DNA from: Oscillospiraceae bacterium
GTDB taxonomy: Bacteria; Bacillota; Clostridia; Oscillospirales; Ruminococcaceae
DNA length: 64,000 nucleotides
Assembly (NCBI GenBank): GCA_017532085.1
Contig: JAFXJT010000018.1
Span: 1 to 64,000 of the forward strand
Direction of reading: 5' to 3'
In this document: positions 15,788 through 25,673 of the stretch, one piece after another
How positions within the stretch are numbered: the stretch's first letter is position 1
Layout: every line of letters starts with the position of its first letter
Program-made: the position numbers and the translations under genes
The notes under the pieces: generated by a model
Database searches by the model: none
Seen by the model: only the letters and a program-made list of their open reading frames with translations
What the model was told of the DNA's origin: nothing

Positions 15788-16878
15788 ATCAACTGACGGA
15801 AACGATATTTTCCGTTATCGGAACGAATGATGCCGGGCAGTGTGCAGCATGCTGCTATGATCACAGACAGCACACCCCACAGTATGTTCTTAATCAGCTC
15901 ACCCTTTGCGGGAGAAAACATTTCGGTTTTCATGAGAGCAGCCAGATCCACAAAACACGCCCATGTATCAGGATGATCATCCATCAAGTCCGCCATCTCC
16001 AGTGCTTCGTCATAGGTTTGCTGCAGTTCCGCACGGGTACAGCCAATGTAGCTTTCGATCTCTTCGCTGGTTAACGTATCCATGGCTTCCTTCAGATCCA
16101 CACACATTTCACGGATCTCGGCGCTGTTCATATCAAGGCTCTGCAAATGCTCGGAAAAATCCTTCGCAACGCAAAAACAGGGAGTCAGAAATGCCACCAA
16201 CAGACACAAAGCAACCGTAAACAGGCCTCCCGCAAGTGTGATTTTGCCTCCGAATTTCTTAGCGCAGAACAGCGCAGTAAAGACACCTGCTGCACCGCTG
16301 ATATAAGCGATGTATCCAAGCTCATAGAGAATATATGTAACGATAACGAGCACTGCCGCACCGATCAAAGCGCCCAGCGCCACGCCAATGGGTTTTGCTT
16401 TCCGATTGGTTTGCTCCTCCTGATTGGCCGCATATGCTTGATCCACCCGATCAGCACAGCCGCTGCAGAACGACAATGCCGTTCCATTGAGCAAATACTG
16501 ATAATGTCCTGTGGTAGTTCCGCATTCCGCACAGCAGGGAGATACCCTTTTCTGCTGCAGGAATTCAATCAGCAGCTGCAAGTTGTCGATCGTGGCTTCA
16601 TTGGGCTTGCGGCCGCGGATCACAAATACGCCTCGCAGCATATTGTTCTGGTATTGACAGTTGGTAAATCCGGCATGCTGCAGCTGCCATTCTCGGATTG
16701 CAGCATCCATATCCACACCCTCGGGCTGATCCACGCAAAACGTGAAAATCAGATAGTTTCGTTGTGCATTCCAGCACAGTGAAATCGGATAACCAAAGTA
16801 TTCACCCCAGAAAACGCATTCCTTCTTGTCATAACATAAGCCTGTGCTCTCAGCAAATCGCTGTGTATGAAATCCCAT
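15784..16878 (-). CDS. Multi-pass membrane protein with Cys-rich zinc-ribbon-like segment, unknown function
   Basis: I do not recognise this 364-residue protein. After a soluble N-terminal half (about 145 residues) it has paired cysteines (CCAECG and CSGC, about 20 residues apart) like a zinc ribbon. Three hydrophobic segments follow (ALGALIGAAVLVIVTYILYE and two more), then an acidic helical stretch and a final membrane segment near the C-terminus. The ATG at 16878 follows GAGGTGA; the frame continues upstream but without a site. It overlaps the flavoprotein gene downstream by ATGA, suggesting a shared transcript. Confidence 0.75.
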   Translation of the reverse strand: MGFHTQRFAESTGLCYDKKECVFWGEYFGYPISLCWNAQRNYLIFTFCVDQPEGVDMDAAIREWQLQHAGFTNCQYQNNMLRGVFVIRGRKPNEATIDNLQLLIEFLQQKRVSPCCAECGTTTGHYQYLLNGTALSFCSGCADRVDQAYAANQEEQTNRKAKPIGVALGALIGAAVLVIVTYILYELGYIAYISGAAGVFTALFCAKKFGGKITLAGGLFTVALCLLVAFLTPCFCVAKDFSEHLQSLDMNSAEIREMCVDLKEAMDTLTSEEIESYIGCTRAELQQTYDEALEMADLMDDHPDTWACFVDLAALMKTEMFSPAKGELIKNILWGVLSVIIAACCTLPGIIRSDNGKYRFRQLI

Positions 16879-17020
16879 TTTGAAATCACCTCTCAACAAT
16901 ATTACTATCATTATACAAGATTTGATCGCAAATTGCAATATCGAATCCGCAAAAAAGCAAAGAATCCCCACAAACCGACTGCCGGACAGTCCGGCAGAGC
17001 CTCGGTGCAATCCATATGCA

Positions 17021-17060
17021 AACAGGAGCACGCCGACAAGCATGCTCCTGTTTTGTTTGT
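17021..17060 (-). terminator. Terminator of the 17-28.6 kb transport operon
   Basis: A 9-bp stem (acaggagca/tgctcctgt) lies just past the stop of the last permease. A second perfect hairpin (ctgccgga/tccggcag, 16979-16997) lies a little further on. Their tandem arrangement suits the end of a long operon, although the T-runs are short on the minus strand. Confidence 0.65.
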
Positions 17061-17063
17061 GTA

Positions 17064-18248
17064 TTATCCTACCAAGCCGGAACGCTCAATACCCTCAGTA
17101 AAATGCTTTTGCAGACAAGCATAGAGAATCAGCATCGGCGTAATGGAAATCAGGCATCCGGCTTCCAGCCAGACGATTTTTTCCCGCGCACTGACCTGTG
17201 CATTGGCATTGTTGAAGATCGCAAGATTCAATGTGGAATCCAGATTCTTCAGCACCAGCGCAATGGTTTTGGTGTTGAGGAAAAATGCACTGCTGACGTA
17301 GTAATCATTCCAGTACCAGACAATGGAAAACAGGAATACCGTAAGGAAAGAGGACGCTGCATTGGGCACCATAACACGCAGGAAGGTATTAAACGGACCG
17401 CAGCCATCCAGATAAGCGGCATCCTCCAGCTCCTTGGGCAGCCCTCGGAAGAACTGCCGGAAAATGAAGATCATCAAGCCGGCACGAATCCCGTTTGCCA
17501 TCATAGCCGGCAGATACATGACCGCAAAACGATCAATCAGATTGATGGAACCAAACATGAAATTACGGAATGTATTGTACAGCGGGATGGAAAGAATCTG
17601 TGTTGGCACAAGAATCATCAGTATGACCAAGCCAAACAAAATATCTCTGCCTTTGAATTTGAATCGGGCAAAGCCATAACCGGTAATGGCACAGGTGATG
17701 ACCTGCAGGAAGGAACAGCCGATATTCAGCACCAAAGTATTGAAGATCGGGTTCTGCCGATTACTGATCGGATTGGTCAATCCCATAGCATCAATGGTCT
17801 GCTTCATGATTTTAAGCGTCAAATTGCGGGGAATCCACATGACGGTGGGATCGTTCATATCTCTGTTGTCACGGAAGCCATAACTGATCATAAACATCAA
17901 AGGCGTTAAGATGACAAAGCCCAAACCAAACAGAATCAGAAACCGGAAGATCGGCCAGCATTTTTCAAAAACAGCTTTGCGGCGCAAATACGCAATTTCT
18001 TGCTTATTCATGCTCTGCATCCGGATTTTCATTGCCTGCTTGGGTGTCATGCCGGAGCCAACCTCTTTTACCTCATGAACCACAGGCTTTGCAGATTCGG
18101 GAATATAGCCTTCAGGCAGCCGGTTCGGACGCTCCGAAGAACCGGCGGATTCTGCTGAAGTCTCCATTGCTTCCGATTCGTTCACGGCTGTGGAAAGCAA
18201 TGCATCCTGTGCATCCTCCTGTGCGGAGATCAACTTTTCGTTATCCAT
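17064..18248 (-). CDS. Carbohydrate ABC transporter permease (MalG type) with long N-terminal extension
   Basis: This 394-residue permease belongs to the MalG/binding-protein-dependent group. The EAA loop reads LPKELEDAAYLDGCGPFNTF and the segments around it fit six membrane helices. Unlike usual MalG proteins (about 280 residues) it has some 100 residues before the first helix, rich in Glu, Ser and Ala and then basic. AAGGAGG precedes the start, 15 bases after the upstream permease. It is the last gene of the operon. It should pair with the 306-residue permease as one MalFG couple, while the second couple is encoded earlier in the operon. Confidence 0.9.
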   Translation of the reverse strand: MDNEKLISAQEDAQDALLSTAVNESEAMETSAESAGSSERPNRLPEGYIPESAKPVVHEVKEVGSGMTPKQAMKIRMQSMNKQEIAYLRRKAVFEKCWPIFRFLILFGLGFVILTPLMFMISYGFRDNRDMNDPTVMWIPRNLTLKIMKQTIDAMGLTNPISNRQNPIFNTLVLNIGCSFLQVITCAITGYGFARFKFKGRDILFGLVILMILVPTQILSIPLYNTFRNFMFGSINLIDRFAVMYLPAMMANGIRAGLMIFIFRQFFRGLPKELEDAAYLDGCGPFNTFLRVMVPNAASSFLTVFLFSIVWYWNDYYVSSAFFLNTKTIALVLKNLDSTLNLAIFNNANAQVSAREKIVWLEAGCLISITPMLILYACLQKHFTEGIERSGLVG

Positions 18249-18263
18249 TCTTCACAGCCCTCC

Positions 18264-19184
18264 TTACTCTACTTCATAGAAGATAAATCGGTTGACGAAT
18301 ACTGTGATGATACCGACAACGACCATAACAATGGCAAAATAGCTCCACGCCATGGAGGCGGCATAGGCATAGTCCCAATCCAACTGCTTTTCCAACACAC
18401 GGCTCATAACACTGTTGTCGGTTGCAGTAAAGGAATCAATGACAGTATAGATGAAGTTGGCAAGAATCATAGGGCTGACATAGGGCAATGTGATCTTCCA
18501 GAAATATTCCCATGCAGTTGCGCCTTCCATGGAAGCCGCTTCCTTTGCCGATACGGGAATATTCTGCAGCGCTGCCAAAAAGATCAGAATCTGAATACCG
18601 GAGCTCCATACCAAGCCGAAGATGTCCGTTGTCACAGTATTGATGACTTCACTCAGACTCTCACTGATGTTCATAACGCCTAAAAATTCCAGCAGCTCAT
18701 CCACAATATCCGTTTCAAACAGCGTGGAAAACTGTGCGCCGCTATCCACACCGGTACTGCCCATATCACCATTGATGATGTTGTAAACAGGACCGGTTGC
18801 AATAATGACAGGCAGGAAAAAGATCGCACGTGCAAAGCCTCTACCCTTGAACTCCTGATTGAGAATCACGGCAATGAACAGGGAAAACACAAGGATCATC
18901 GGTGTTGTCATCGCCGTATCCTTTAAGACATTCAACAGATTCTGCTTAAAATAGGGATCCATTGCAAAGGCATATTTGAAATTGCTGAGCCACGCCCAGC
19001 CATCCAGCGCAAGCCACTCCTTATGCATACCGCCCACATCGGGCTTCAGCGAGGTATTATCCATAAAGCAATAGCAAAAGGATTCTACCATCGGAATCAG
19101 AAACCACAGCAAGATTCCCACAAACCACAAGGAAATAAAGCCATAGCCGTAGAGGGATTTTCGTTTCTCATATGGAATTTTCAT
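18264..19184 (-). CDS. Carbohydrate ABC transporter permease (MalF/UgpA type)
   Basis: This 306-residue protein has about six membrane helices and the EAA loop VSAKEAASMEGATAWEYFWK. It carries a large insertion between the second and fourth helices (around NGDMGSTGVDSGAQ to MNISESLS), perhaps exposed outside. Its ATG overlaps the stop of the DUF5696 gene (ATGA), a sign of coupled translation. With the downstream MalG-type protein it forms the second permease pair of the operon. Confidence 0.9.
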   Translation of the reverse strand: MKIPYEKRKSLYGYGFISLWFVGILLWFLIPMVESFCYCFMDNTSLKPDVGGMHKEWLALDGWAWLSNFKYAFAMDPYFKQNLLNVLKDTAMTTPMILVFSLFIAVILNQEFKGRGFARAIFFLPVIIATGPVYNIINGDMGSTGVDSGAQFSTLFETDIVDELLEFLGVMNISESLSEVINTVTTDIFGLVWSSGIQILIFLAALQNIPVSAKEAASMEGATAWEYFWKITLPYVSPMILANFIYTVIDSFTATDNSVMSRVLEKQLDWDYAYAASMAWSYFAIVMVVVGIITVFVNRFIFYEVE

Positions 19185-21574
19185 TCAAAAACCACATCTC
19201 CTTCCCCTACATAATCACGCAGATAGCGGGTTTCGCCGTCGCAGGTGACAGAACAATCCGACAGATCCACCGTTGTTGTTACGCCATTGGCATATTCAGT
19301 CGTAATGAGATCGCCTTCTCTTTGATAGCTGATCATATGAGAATCGCTGATCTTTTGCAGCACATCACGCGTAAACCGATCATACTGTGCAGCGCTCTCG
19401 ATCCAGTAATCATAATAGGCATAATAATAGATATCAAAATCCGTATCCTTAAGATCGCTGGTTTCGGCATATAACATATCAAACCGAAGATTGCTGCCGG
19501 AAGCCAATGCCAGCATGACCAGACGCTCAGCATCCGCACTGCCGTTGATTGCTTCTGTGGAATAGGGCAGAACACCATGCAGCACCATCTGATACAGAGG
19601 AATATCCTCATCCAGCACATCGAAGCCGCTGGAATACAGCGGAACATCAGTGATGGTAGCGGTGTAGGGCAGCACATAGGCATTGGGATCCTGAGAAAGA
19701 ATCCTGCCGACCTCTGTTTGCAGCAAGCCAAGACTATCTGTCATGATCTGCATTGTCCGTTCACGGGAAGTTGCTGATTTCTTGCCGTAATCGCCATACA
19801 GCAGCGCAGACATCTCACCAATGCTGACGCTTTCAAAGCCTGCTGCTTTATAATTCTTTGCAAGCTTCTGATATAACTTGGCAAAGGTCGTTGGCGAAAG
19901 CAGAGACATGGTCTTTTTTTCGCCATAGGGCACGCCATAAGCACGCTCATAGTCCACAATACGGGCAAAAGAACCGGATACACGCACAGCAGTATCTGTC
20001 AGTGAGAAATATCCGCTGCCGGAATAATAGGCATGATTATTCACTGTGGGATACCATTGAATCCCATTGGCGTCCATATAATCGGTCAGCTTCACAAAAT
20101 CGGCTTTACCGCCCAGTGTGCCGGATGCTTTCGCTTTGAAATCCACCTTGCCGCTGATGCCGGCATTGGTCCAGTTGTTCAAGGACACAACCAGATTCTC
20201 AGCACCTGCGGCACTGAGCTTTTCTAAGATCTCCTGCATTTCCTCATAGCTGGTCATACAGGTTTTCATAAATACAGGAAATCCAAGAATATTCCGCTGC
20301 TTCATGGTTCCGCCATACATATCCACATAGCAATAAGAGGCATTGGCTTCCGCCTTCTTCGAGACGCCCTCTTCCGCCATCAGATATTGGCGATATCGTG
20401 CAGCCACATCCACATAATCCAAAGTATCTGCACCGTTTTCATTGATTTCATCCTCGGCGCACAGCGGATAATAGCGCACCTGCATAGTAACAGGCGGCAT
20501 GGCTTTTTCATACACATCCAACGGATTGAGCTGATCCGTGCCCAGATAATAGGCATCGTTGCTGCGTGTAATGAACGAAAAATAACAAGTGTTGTATTCA
20601 GTATTGGATTGACCGGTGCCGCTGACTGCTGCATTGATCGTACAGTTGCCATCGCCGGAGGTTGCCACGGCAAGCATAGCATTTTCGCCCTTTACAATAC
20701 CATACATGGGCATAGAAACACCCTCGGTTACAGGTGCCTTGGTTTTGGGAACTGCGGTCACATCCGAGCCGTAAACCGGTTGGCTGTATGTTTTGGCACT
20801 GTATTTCTGATTGTTGAAATGCATAATGGCACCGCTGCCATCGGGAATGACAAAATAGCCTTCCTCCTGGGAATCGGCTGCGCCAAAGGCATTGAGCATA
20901 CCGATCTGATGGGTCAGAACCGGAGAATCATCCCCATCGGGGCCATGCTTTTCGGTAATATCAGTGGAATCAATGGTCACTTCCAGATAATCCTCGCCCA
21001 GTACATAGGAAACGGGAATCTTAATGCCGACTTTGCGGAAATTATACGTCACCTTAATACCGTTTTTGATCTCGGAGGCAGTGATGCCCACCTTGCCCGT
21101 ATCGCCGGAACGCACTTTGGTAACCGATCTGGAATCAATCTGTGCTGCATGAAGAATCAATGCCGAAGAAAGCTCAGTAGCCAGCGCAGGCGTTGCAATG
21201 GAATCGCCTGCCGCATTGATGGGAGATGACCACCAGACATAGCCATTCTTCTTGTTGACCAAGGCAAAGACATCTTCAGGCTTTTCATCATTGTCCTCAT
21301 CGACCTTTTCCTCATCCCATGCATAAAATGCAAGCCGGTCATTCTCCGCAACGAGTTTCATCTTCGCAAATACTTCATCTTCGGTACGATCGACCCATGC
21401 ATCCTCATCCTCTTCCTCGGCAGCAGCATTGTTTTCCGCAGAATCCACCGCTGCATCCTTTTCCGTATCCGCCAAAGCAGGCATGGAAGATACACACACA
21501 GGCAGCAGCATTGCTGCGGCCAGCACACAGGCAAGCACTCTTTTTTGTTTGAACTGCTTTTGCAAGATCTTCAC
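19181..21574 (-). CDS. Secreted DUF5696-type protein, transport-operon component
   Basis: This 797-residue protein begins with a Sec signal (VLACVLAAAMLLPVCVSSMPALA), without a convincing lipobox, and an acidic linker. The rest fits the DUF5696 family, which sits beside carbohydrate ABC permeases in other Firmicutes. The C-terminal half has features of a (beta/alpha) barrel (VVSLNNW, GIQWYPTVNNHAYY, ESVSIGEMSALLYGDY), suggesting a glycosidase-like or sugar-binding fold. The GTG start is five bases after the YIP1 gene's stop. The function is unknown; catalytic activity on a glycan is a possibility, not shown. The family call is from memory of its context and length. Confidence 0.75.
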   Translation of the reverse strand: MKILQKQFKQKRVLACVLAAAMLLPVCVSSMPALADTEKDAAVDSAENNAAAEEEDEDAWVDRTEDEVFAKMKLVAENDRLAFYAWDEEKVDEDNDEKPEDVFALVNKKNGYVWWSSPINAAGDSIATPALATELSSALILHAAQIDSRSVTKVRSGDTGKVGITASEIKNGIKVTYNFRKVGIKIPVSYVLGEDYLEVTIDSTDITEKHGPDGDDSPVLTHQIGMLNAFGAADSQEEGYFVIPDGSGAIMHFNNQKYSAKTYSQPVYGSDVTAVPKTKAPVTEGVSMPMYGIVKGENAMLAVATSGDGNCTINAAVSGTGQSNTEYNTCYFSFITRSNDAYYLGTDQLNPLDVYEKAMPPVTMQVRYYPLCAEDEINENGADTLDYVDVAARYRQYLMAEEGVSKKAEANASYCYVDMYGGTMKQRNILGFPVFMKTCMTSYEEMQEILEKLSAAGAENLVVSLNNWTNAGISGKVDFKAKASGTLGGKADFVKLTDYMDANGIQWYPTVNNHAYYSGSGYFSLTDTAVRVSGSFARIVDYERAYGVPYGEKKTMSLLSPTTFAKLYQKLAKNYKAAGFESVSIGEMSALLYGDYGKKSATSRERTMQIMTDSLGLLQTEVGRILSQDPNAYVLPYTATITDVPLYSSGFDVLDEDIPLYQMVLHGVLPYSTEAINGSADAERLVMLALASGSNLRFDMLYAETSDLKDTDFDIYYYAYYDYWIESAAQYDRFTRDVLQKISDSHMISYQREGDLITTEYANGVTTTVDLSDCSVTCDGETRYLRDYVGEGDVVFE

Positions 21575-21579
21575 CGCCT

Positions 21580-22209
21580 TTACACTCGTACCCGATACAG
21601 AATCTCGGTATAGATGGAATAAATAAATACATAAACCTTCTGGAACAGGCTGAGCATCAGCACTGCCAGGAACAAAATAATCAGCATGGCAATGAGCGTC
21701 AGCACAATGGCGATCACGGTTTTCGTAAAGGTATACTGATGCACTGCCTTGATGGCAGAGAACAACAGCATCCCTGTCCAGATCAGACCGATGTAATACA
21801 CCGATGTGAAGAATACGCCTTCATCACGGATCAGAATATGGGAAAGCACCACGTTCACAAACGTAGATACAATATACGGAATCAACGCATAGGAGCTGTA
21901 AATGCAGATATTCTTCATGGTGCCTTCGCCGTCCAGCAGTGTACACACCGACCAGTTGCCCAGTACCCACGCCAAAAAATACACCACGCTCCGCATGATA
22001 TACGGTACGACGCTGAACATGGAGTCCGGCAGCGGACGGAACTGAAAACCGCACCAGCGATCATAAGCAATCAGCGCAACAAACAATGCAAACACAATCA
22101 GAACGCTGTAAGAAAGCTTTCCCGCCTTCTTCCACCGGAGGTCCTCAAAGCCCTCAAAAGGATGGAAAACAGCATGTTTGACAAATTGGGGCTGTGTTAA
22201 ATCCAACAT
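21580..22209 (-). CDS. YIP1-family membrane protein
   Basis: This 209-residue protein has about five hydrophobic segments. The N-terminal pattern FHPFEGFEDLRWKK followed by membrane helices, including IMRSVVYFLAWVLGNWSVCT, fits bacterial YIP1-like proteins. AGGAGG is ten bases before the ATG. It lies between the NHL-TPR and DUF5696 genes with short gaps. Such proteins recur in this kind of carbohydrate-transport operon; their job is not known, and a role in complex assembly in the membrane is an inference. Confidence 0.75.
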   Translation of the reverse strand: MLDLTQPQFVKHAVFHPFEGFEDLRWKKAGKLSYSVLIVFALFVALIAYDRWCGFQFRPLPDSMFSVVPYIMRSVVYFLAWVLGNWSVCTLLDGEGTMKNICIYSSYALIPYIVSTFVNVVLSHILIRDEGVFFTSVYYIGLIWTGMLLFSAIKAVHQYTFTKTVIAIVLTLIAMLIILFLAVLMLSLFQKVYVFIYSIYTEILYRVRV

Positions 22210-22224
22210 AATGAAAGCACCTCC

Positions 22225-23769
22225 TTATTCTTGGGAATCAGCCGGAGCAGACGATGCCGTATGCAATGCCTTATTCCGTCGTTTTTTCAGATAGCTGCTT
22301 CCTACTCGCCAAAGAATCCAAAGCACAACAACGGCAATCAGAATCCAAGTGAGATTTGCCTTCAGGAATTCAGAACGATACCGTTCAAATGCCTTGTTAT
22401 AGCGTCCGGAAGCATCTGCTTTTTTGGCGTATTCCATTGCATCCTTATATTGGCCCATATTATAATAGGCGCTTGCAATACCCAGATACGCGCGGCGATA
22501 ATTGCCGTCACGCTTGAGCACCTCCAGCCAGGGCTCTAAGGCTTCTTCGTAATAGCCGCCGTTATAGAGTGCCGTAGCATCGTGCACAATTTCTCCGAAT
22601 ACAGTCTGCTCAAAGATCGTTATCGTGCCCTTGCCGGAATCCAGCACATAAATGGACTCGCAATTTGCACCCTTGGTCTCAATTGCAGCAGCACTGCCGG
22701 CATTGAATGTGCCTACCATATCGCCGGTAGCACCCATGATAAAGAGCAGATCTGCTTCCTCATCATATTGGAACACACGGCCTGTTGTGGAATCCAGACA
22801 ATTGATAGAACCGTCATCACCGATATCAATATCCACAATCTTGGTTTTATAGGACACACCGCTGTACCAGGTGGAGAACAAATCTCCCCATGTGTAGTTG
22901 GACATATGCCCGAACAGGTTATGACCTTCCGGATTGACCTTCTTTACAATATCGGTATTGGTGCTGCCGGAGGAGGTAGAGGTATAAATAAATCCTTTTT
23001 CAGTATCAATATCAAAATTATCGAATGCCGTTGGCGTACTTCTGGCACGACGCCTCTTTTCCTCCTCAGAGGCAATGGCATTCCAGAAGTGATTGGCAAT
23101 GACCTCAGCAGTTGCAGCCACGCTGTTGGCACCATAATAACCGATAAACTCACCGTTGCGGTCAAACATCGCCGCACCCTTGGTCGTATTGTTCAGCACG
23201 ATATAAATATTGCCTGCATTATCACAGAGAATCTTCTGCGGCAGGAAGGTGAGCTGCTGATCGTAAACCGCAGAGGCAGGCTTGGAAATCTCCATTTTCA
23301 CCGTATTGTCAGCAGGATCCACAATCAGTGCACGGCCGTTTTCATTATCGGCAATATACAGCAAGCCCGTATCGGGCGAAACATAGACACCTTTCGGATT
23401 TTTCAGCGAGGTCTTGGAACCATCCGGCATCGTAAAGGTTGTCAGCTCCGCAATGATTTCTGTAAAGTCTGGATTGACCTTCAGAATCCGGTTGTTGCCT
23501 GAATCCACGATATAGAAATGATCGTCAGCATCCTTATAGAGGTCGCTGGGCGATTTCAGCGCCGTGGTGCCCAGATCCAGTCCGGAGACAGCACGTTCTG
23601 CCAGATATCCCGCCTGTGAAGGCACCGCTTCGCCCAGATAATTGTAGTTATATACGTCATACGGCTCATTGGCATGCACCGGAGATGCCAATGCCGAAGC
23701 CGTCATGAGTACGCACAAGCCGGCAGAAGCAATCTGCCGTAGCAAATGTTTTTTCACGAATGATCTCAT
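22225..23769 (-). CDS. NHL-repeat beta-propeller and TPR protein, C-terminally membrane anchored
   Basis: This 514-residue protein starts with a signal peptide (ends near SPVHA). It then has an extracellular NHL-type propeller whose blades read DHFYIVDSGNNRILKVNP and GLLYIADNENGRALIVDP. Residues about 400-460 are TPR-like (ALYNGGYYEEALEPW, ASAYYNMGQYKDAMEYAKKA), and a C-terminal membrane helix (LTWILIAVVVLWILWRVGSS) is followed by a basic tail. It is therefore an outward-facing, membrane-anchored scaffold or binding protein. The start may instead be the GTG at 23757, which sits better behind GAAAGGA. It is cotranscribed between two permease pairs, so a role in substrate handling or complex assembly is likely. 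Confidence 0.82.
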   Translation of the reverse strand: MRSFVKKHLLRQIASAGLCVLMTASALASPVHANEPYDVYNYNYLGEAVPSQAGYLAERAVSGLDLGTTALKSPSDLYKDADDHFYIVDSGNNRILKVNPDFTEIIAELTTFTMPDGSKTSLKNPKGVYVSPDTGLLYIADNENGRALIVDPADNTVKMEISKPASAVYDQQLTFLPQKILCDNAGNIYIVLNNTTKGAAMFDRNGEFIGYYGANSVAATAEVIANHFWNAIASEEEKRRRARSTPTAFDNFDIDTEKGFIYTSTSSGSTNTDIVKKVNPEGHNLFGHMSNYTWGDLFSTWYSGVSYKTKIVDIDIGDDGSINCLDSTTGRVFQYDEEADLLFIMGATGDMVGTFNAGSAAAIETKGANCESIYVLDSGKGTITIFEQTVFGEIVHDATALYNGGYYEEALEPWLEVLKRDGNYRRAYLGIASAYYNMGQYKDAMEYAKKADASGRYNKAFERYRSEFLKANLTWILIAVVVLWILWRVGSSYLKKRRNKALHTASSAPADSQE

Positions 23770-23795
23770 CCTTTCTGCCTTTGATACGCCGTGGC

Positions 23796-24668
23796 TTAGT
23801 CTTTAATGCCGGAATGCGCCATGGTTTCCATGACCTGGCTCTGCGCCAGAATAAAGAAGAGAACCGGCGGAACAAAGAGGATGACAGCCGCCGCCATCGT
23901 AACGCCTTGACGGGAAATGCCGGCAGAAGCCGCCTGCTGAATCACTGTGGGCAGTGTTTTGAGCGCTTCATCATATACCAGAGAGCCACCGGTAATATTC
24001 CATGCGCCCTGGAAAGCAAAGATCGCCATTGTCATCAGCGCCGGCTTTTGATTGGGGATGACAATGCGCCAACAAATCGAAAACAGATTCGCACCATCTA
24101 CCTTGGCAGCCTCAATCATTGCATCCGGAATTGAGGTCATGCTTTGCCGCATGAGATACAACCCCATGGAGGATGCCACAGCAGGCAGAATCAATGCGCG
24201 GTATGTATTGATCATATTCAGCTCCGCCATCACCATGTATTGCATCAGATAGATGACATTGCTGTTATAAAGCAGCGCCAATACAATAATATTATTGATC
24301 AGCTTGTTGCCGGGAAATTTGCATTTGGAAAGACAAAATGCTGCCATGGATGCAAATACACACTGCAATACCGTAACAGCCACCGTTACAAACACACTGT
24401 TGGCAACATAACGGGTAAACGGCACCCACATGGCGCTCAGCACGCGATAGGTATCCTTGAAATTATCCAGTGTCGGATTCAGGGTATACCACTTGGGCGG
24501 GAAAATAAACATCTCATTGACCGGTTTGATACTGTTGACGATCATCAGCCAGATCGGCAGTATCATGAATGTACCGAGCAGAAGCAGAAAGAAGAAGATG
24601 GCAATAGTGCCGCCGATCTTACGTCCGGCTCTGCGATTGGATGCTTTGAGCTTTTTCGGATCCTTCAT
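23796..24668 (-). CDS. Carbohydrate ABC transporter permease (MalG type)
   Basis: This 290-residue, six-helix permease has the EAA loop IPDAMIEAAKVDGANLFSIC and AGGAGG before its ATG. It starts 12 bases after the MalF-type partner, with which it should form the first permease pair. It is shorter than the second MalG-type protein at 17064-18248 and has only a short basic N-terminus. Confidence 0.93.
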   Translation of the reverse strand: MKDPKKLKASNRRAGRKIGGTIAIFFFLLLLGTFMILPIWLMIVNSIKPVNEMFIFPPKWYTLNPTLDNFKDTYRVLSAMWVPFTRYVANSVFVTVAVTVLQCVFASMAAFCLSKCKFPGNKLINNIIVLALLYNSNVIYLMQYMVMAELNMINTYRALILPAVASSMGLYLMRQSMTSIPDAMIEAAKVDGANLFSICWRIVIPNQKPALMTMAIFAFQGAWNITGGSLVYDEALKTLPTVIQQAASAGISRQGVTMAAAVILFVPPVLFFILAQSQVMETMAHSGIKD

Positions 24669-24680
24669 CTTCCGCCTCCT

Positions 24681-25619
24681 TTAGTCCATATATTTTCCGA
24701 GCAGATTGCTGATCAGCTTGTTGATGAGATACATCACCACAAACAGCACCATACAAATTGCAGAGGCATAGCCCATCTCATAACGGATCCAGCCATAATC
24801 GAAGGCATGGGTCATGATGGTATGTGCAGCATAATCCGTGCTCGGAAAGCCGACAAGGTTTCTTGCAACGATATCAGCGGTAAAGGCAGAAACAATCTGC
24901 ATAACCGCAGCAAACATCAGAGAAGGTCCCATACCGGGAAATGTGATGTAGATCAGCTCCTGCCAGCGATTCTTGATTCCCTCAATGGCACCTGCCTCAT
25001 ACTGGCTGCGATCAATGTTCTGGAATCCTGCACGCATGGCAAGGAAGCCTGCACCCATGCTGACCCAGAGCTGCACGATAATCACAACAGTCAGAATATA
25101 CTTGGAATCCGTCAGCCACTGAATCGCAGAGGTTGTAATGCCCAGATTCATCAAGGTGGAGTTCGCAATGCCATAGCTGTCGCCGCTGAAGATCAGCTGC
25201 CATACCGCATAAACACCCGAAGCCATGGAAGGCGCATAGAAAATCAGCGTAAAAATCACCTTGAGTGTAGCATTCAGCTCGTTGATCAGCCATGCCAGCA
25301 GAAAGCTCAGAAAATAGCTCAGCGGGCCGGTGAAGATCGCAAACACCAAAGTAACACGAATTGCTTTGACAAAAATACTGTCGTTGAGGAACAAATTATA
25401 GAAATTGCTGAGTCCCACCCATGTAGGCGGATACTGTACCATATCAAAATCGGTCAGACCGATTGGCAATGACATCACAACAGGAATGATCGTGAACGCT
25501 AAAAACATCAGCATAAAAGGCAGCATCATCAGATAGGCTTCCTTATTCTGCTTCATCTGCAGCCAGATCAATCTGCGCTGTTCCGCTTTGGATTTCACAC
25601 CAATTGCTTCCTTGTCCAA
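24681..25619 (-). CDS. Carbohydrate ABC transporter permease (MalF/LplB type)
   Basis: This protein of about 312 residues has six membrane helices (first: LMMLPFMLMFLAFTIIPVVM) and the EAA loop SQYEAGAIEGIKNRWQELIY. I chose the TTG at 25619 because AAAAGGAGGG lies seven bases before it; the ATG at 25649 has no site and encodes that purine stretch itself. It follows the giant solute-binding protein gene by about 55 bases. Confidence 0.92.
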   Translation of the reverse strand: MDKEAIGVKSKAEQRRLIWLQMKQNKEAYLMMLPFMLMFLAFTIIPVVMSLPIGLTDFDMVQYPPTWVGLSNFYNLFLNDSIFVKAIRVTLVFAIFTGPLSYFLSFLLAWLINELNATLKVIFTLIFYAPSMASGVYAVWQLIFSGDSYGIANSTLMNLGITTSAIQWLTDSKYILTVVIIVQLWVSMGAGFLAMRAGFQNIDRSQYEAGAIEGIKNRWQELIYITFPGMGPSLMFAAVMQIVSAFTADIVARNLVGFPSTDYAAHTIMTHAFDYGWIRYEMGYASAICMVLFVVMYLINKLISNLLGKYMD

Positions 25620-25673
25620 ACGGGAACCCTCCTTTTGCGCTTTACGCATTCATTTATTTATCAGTCAAACACA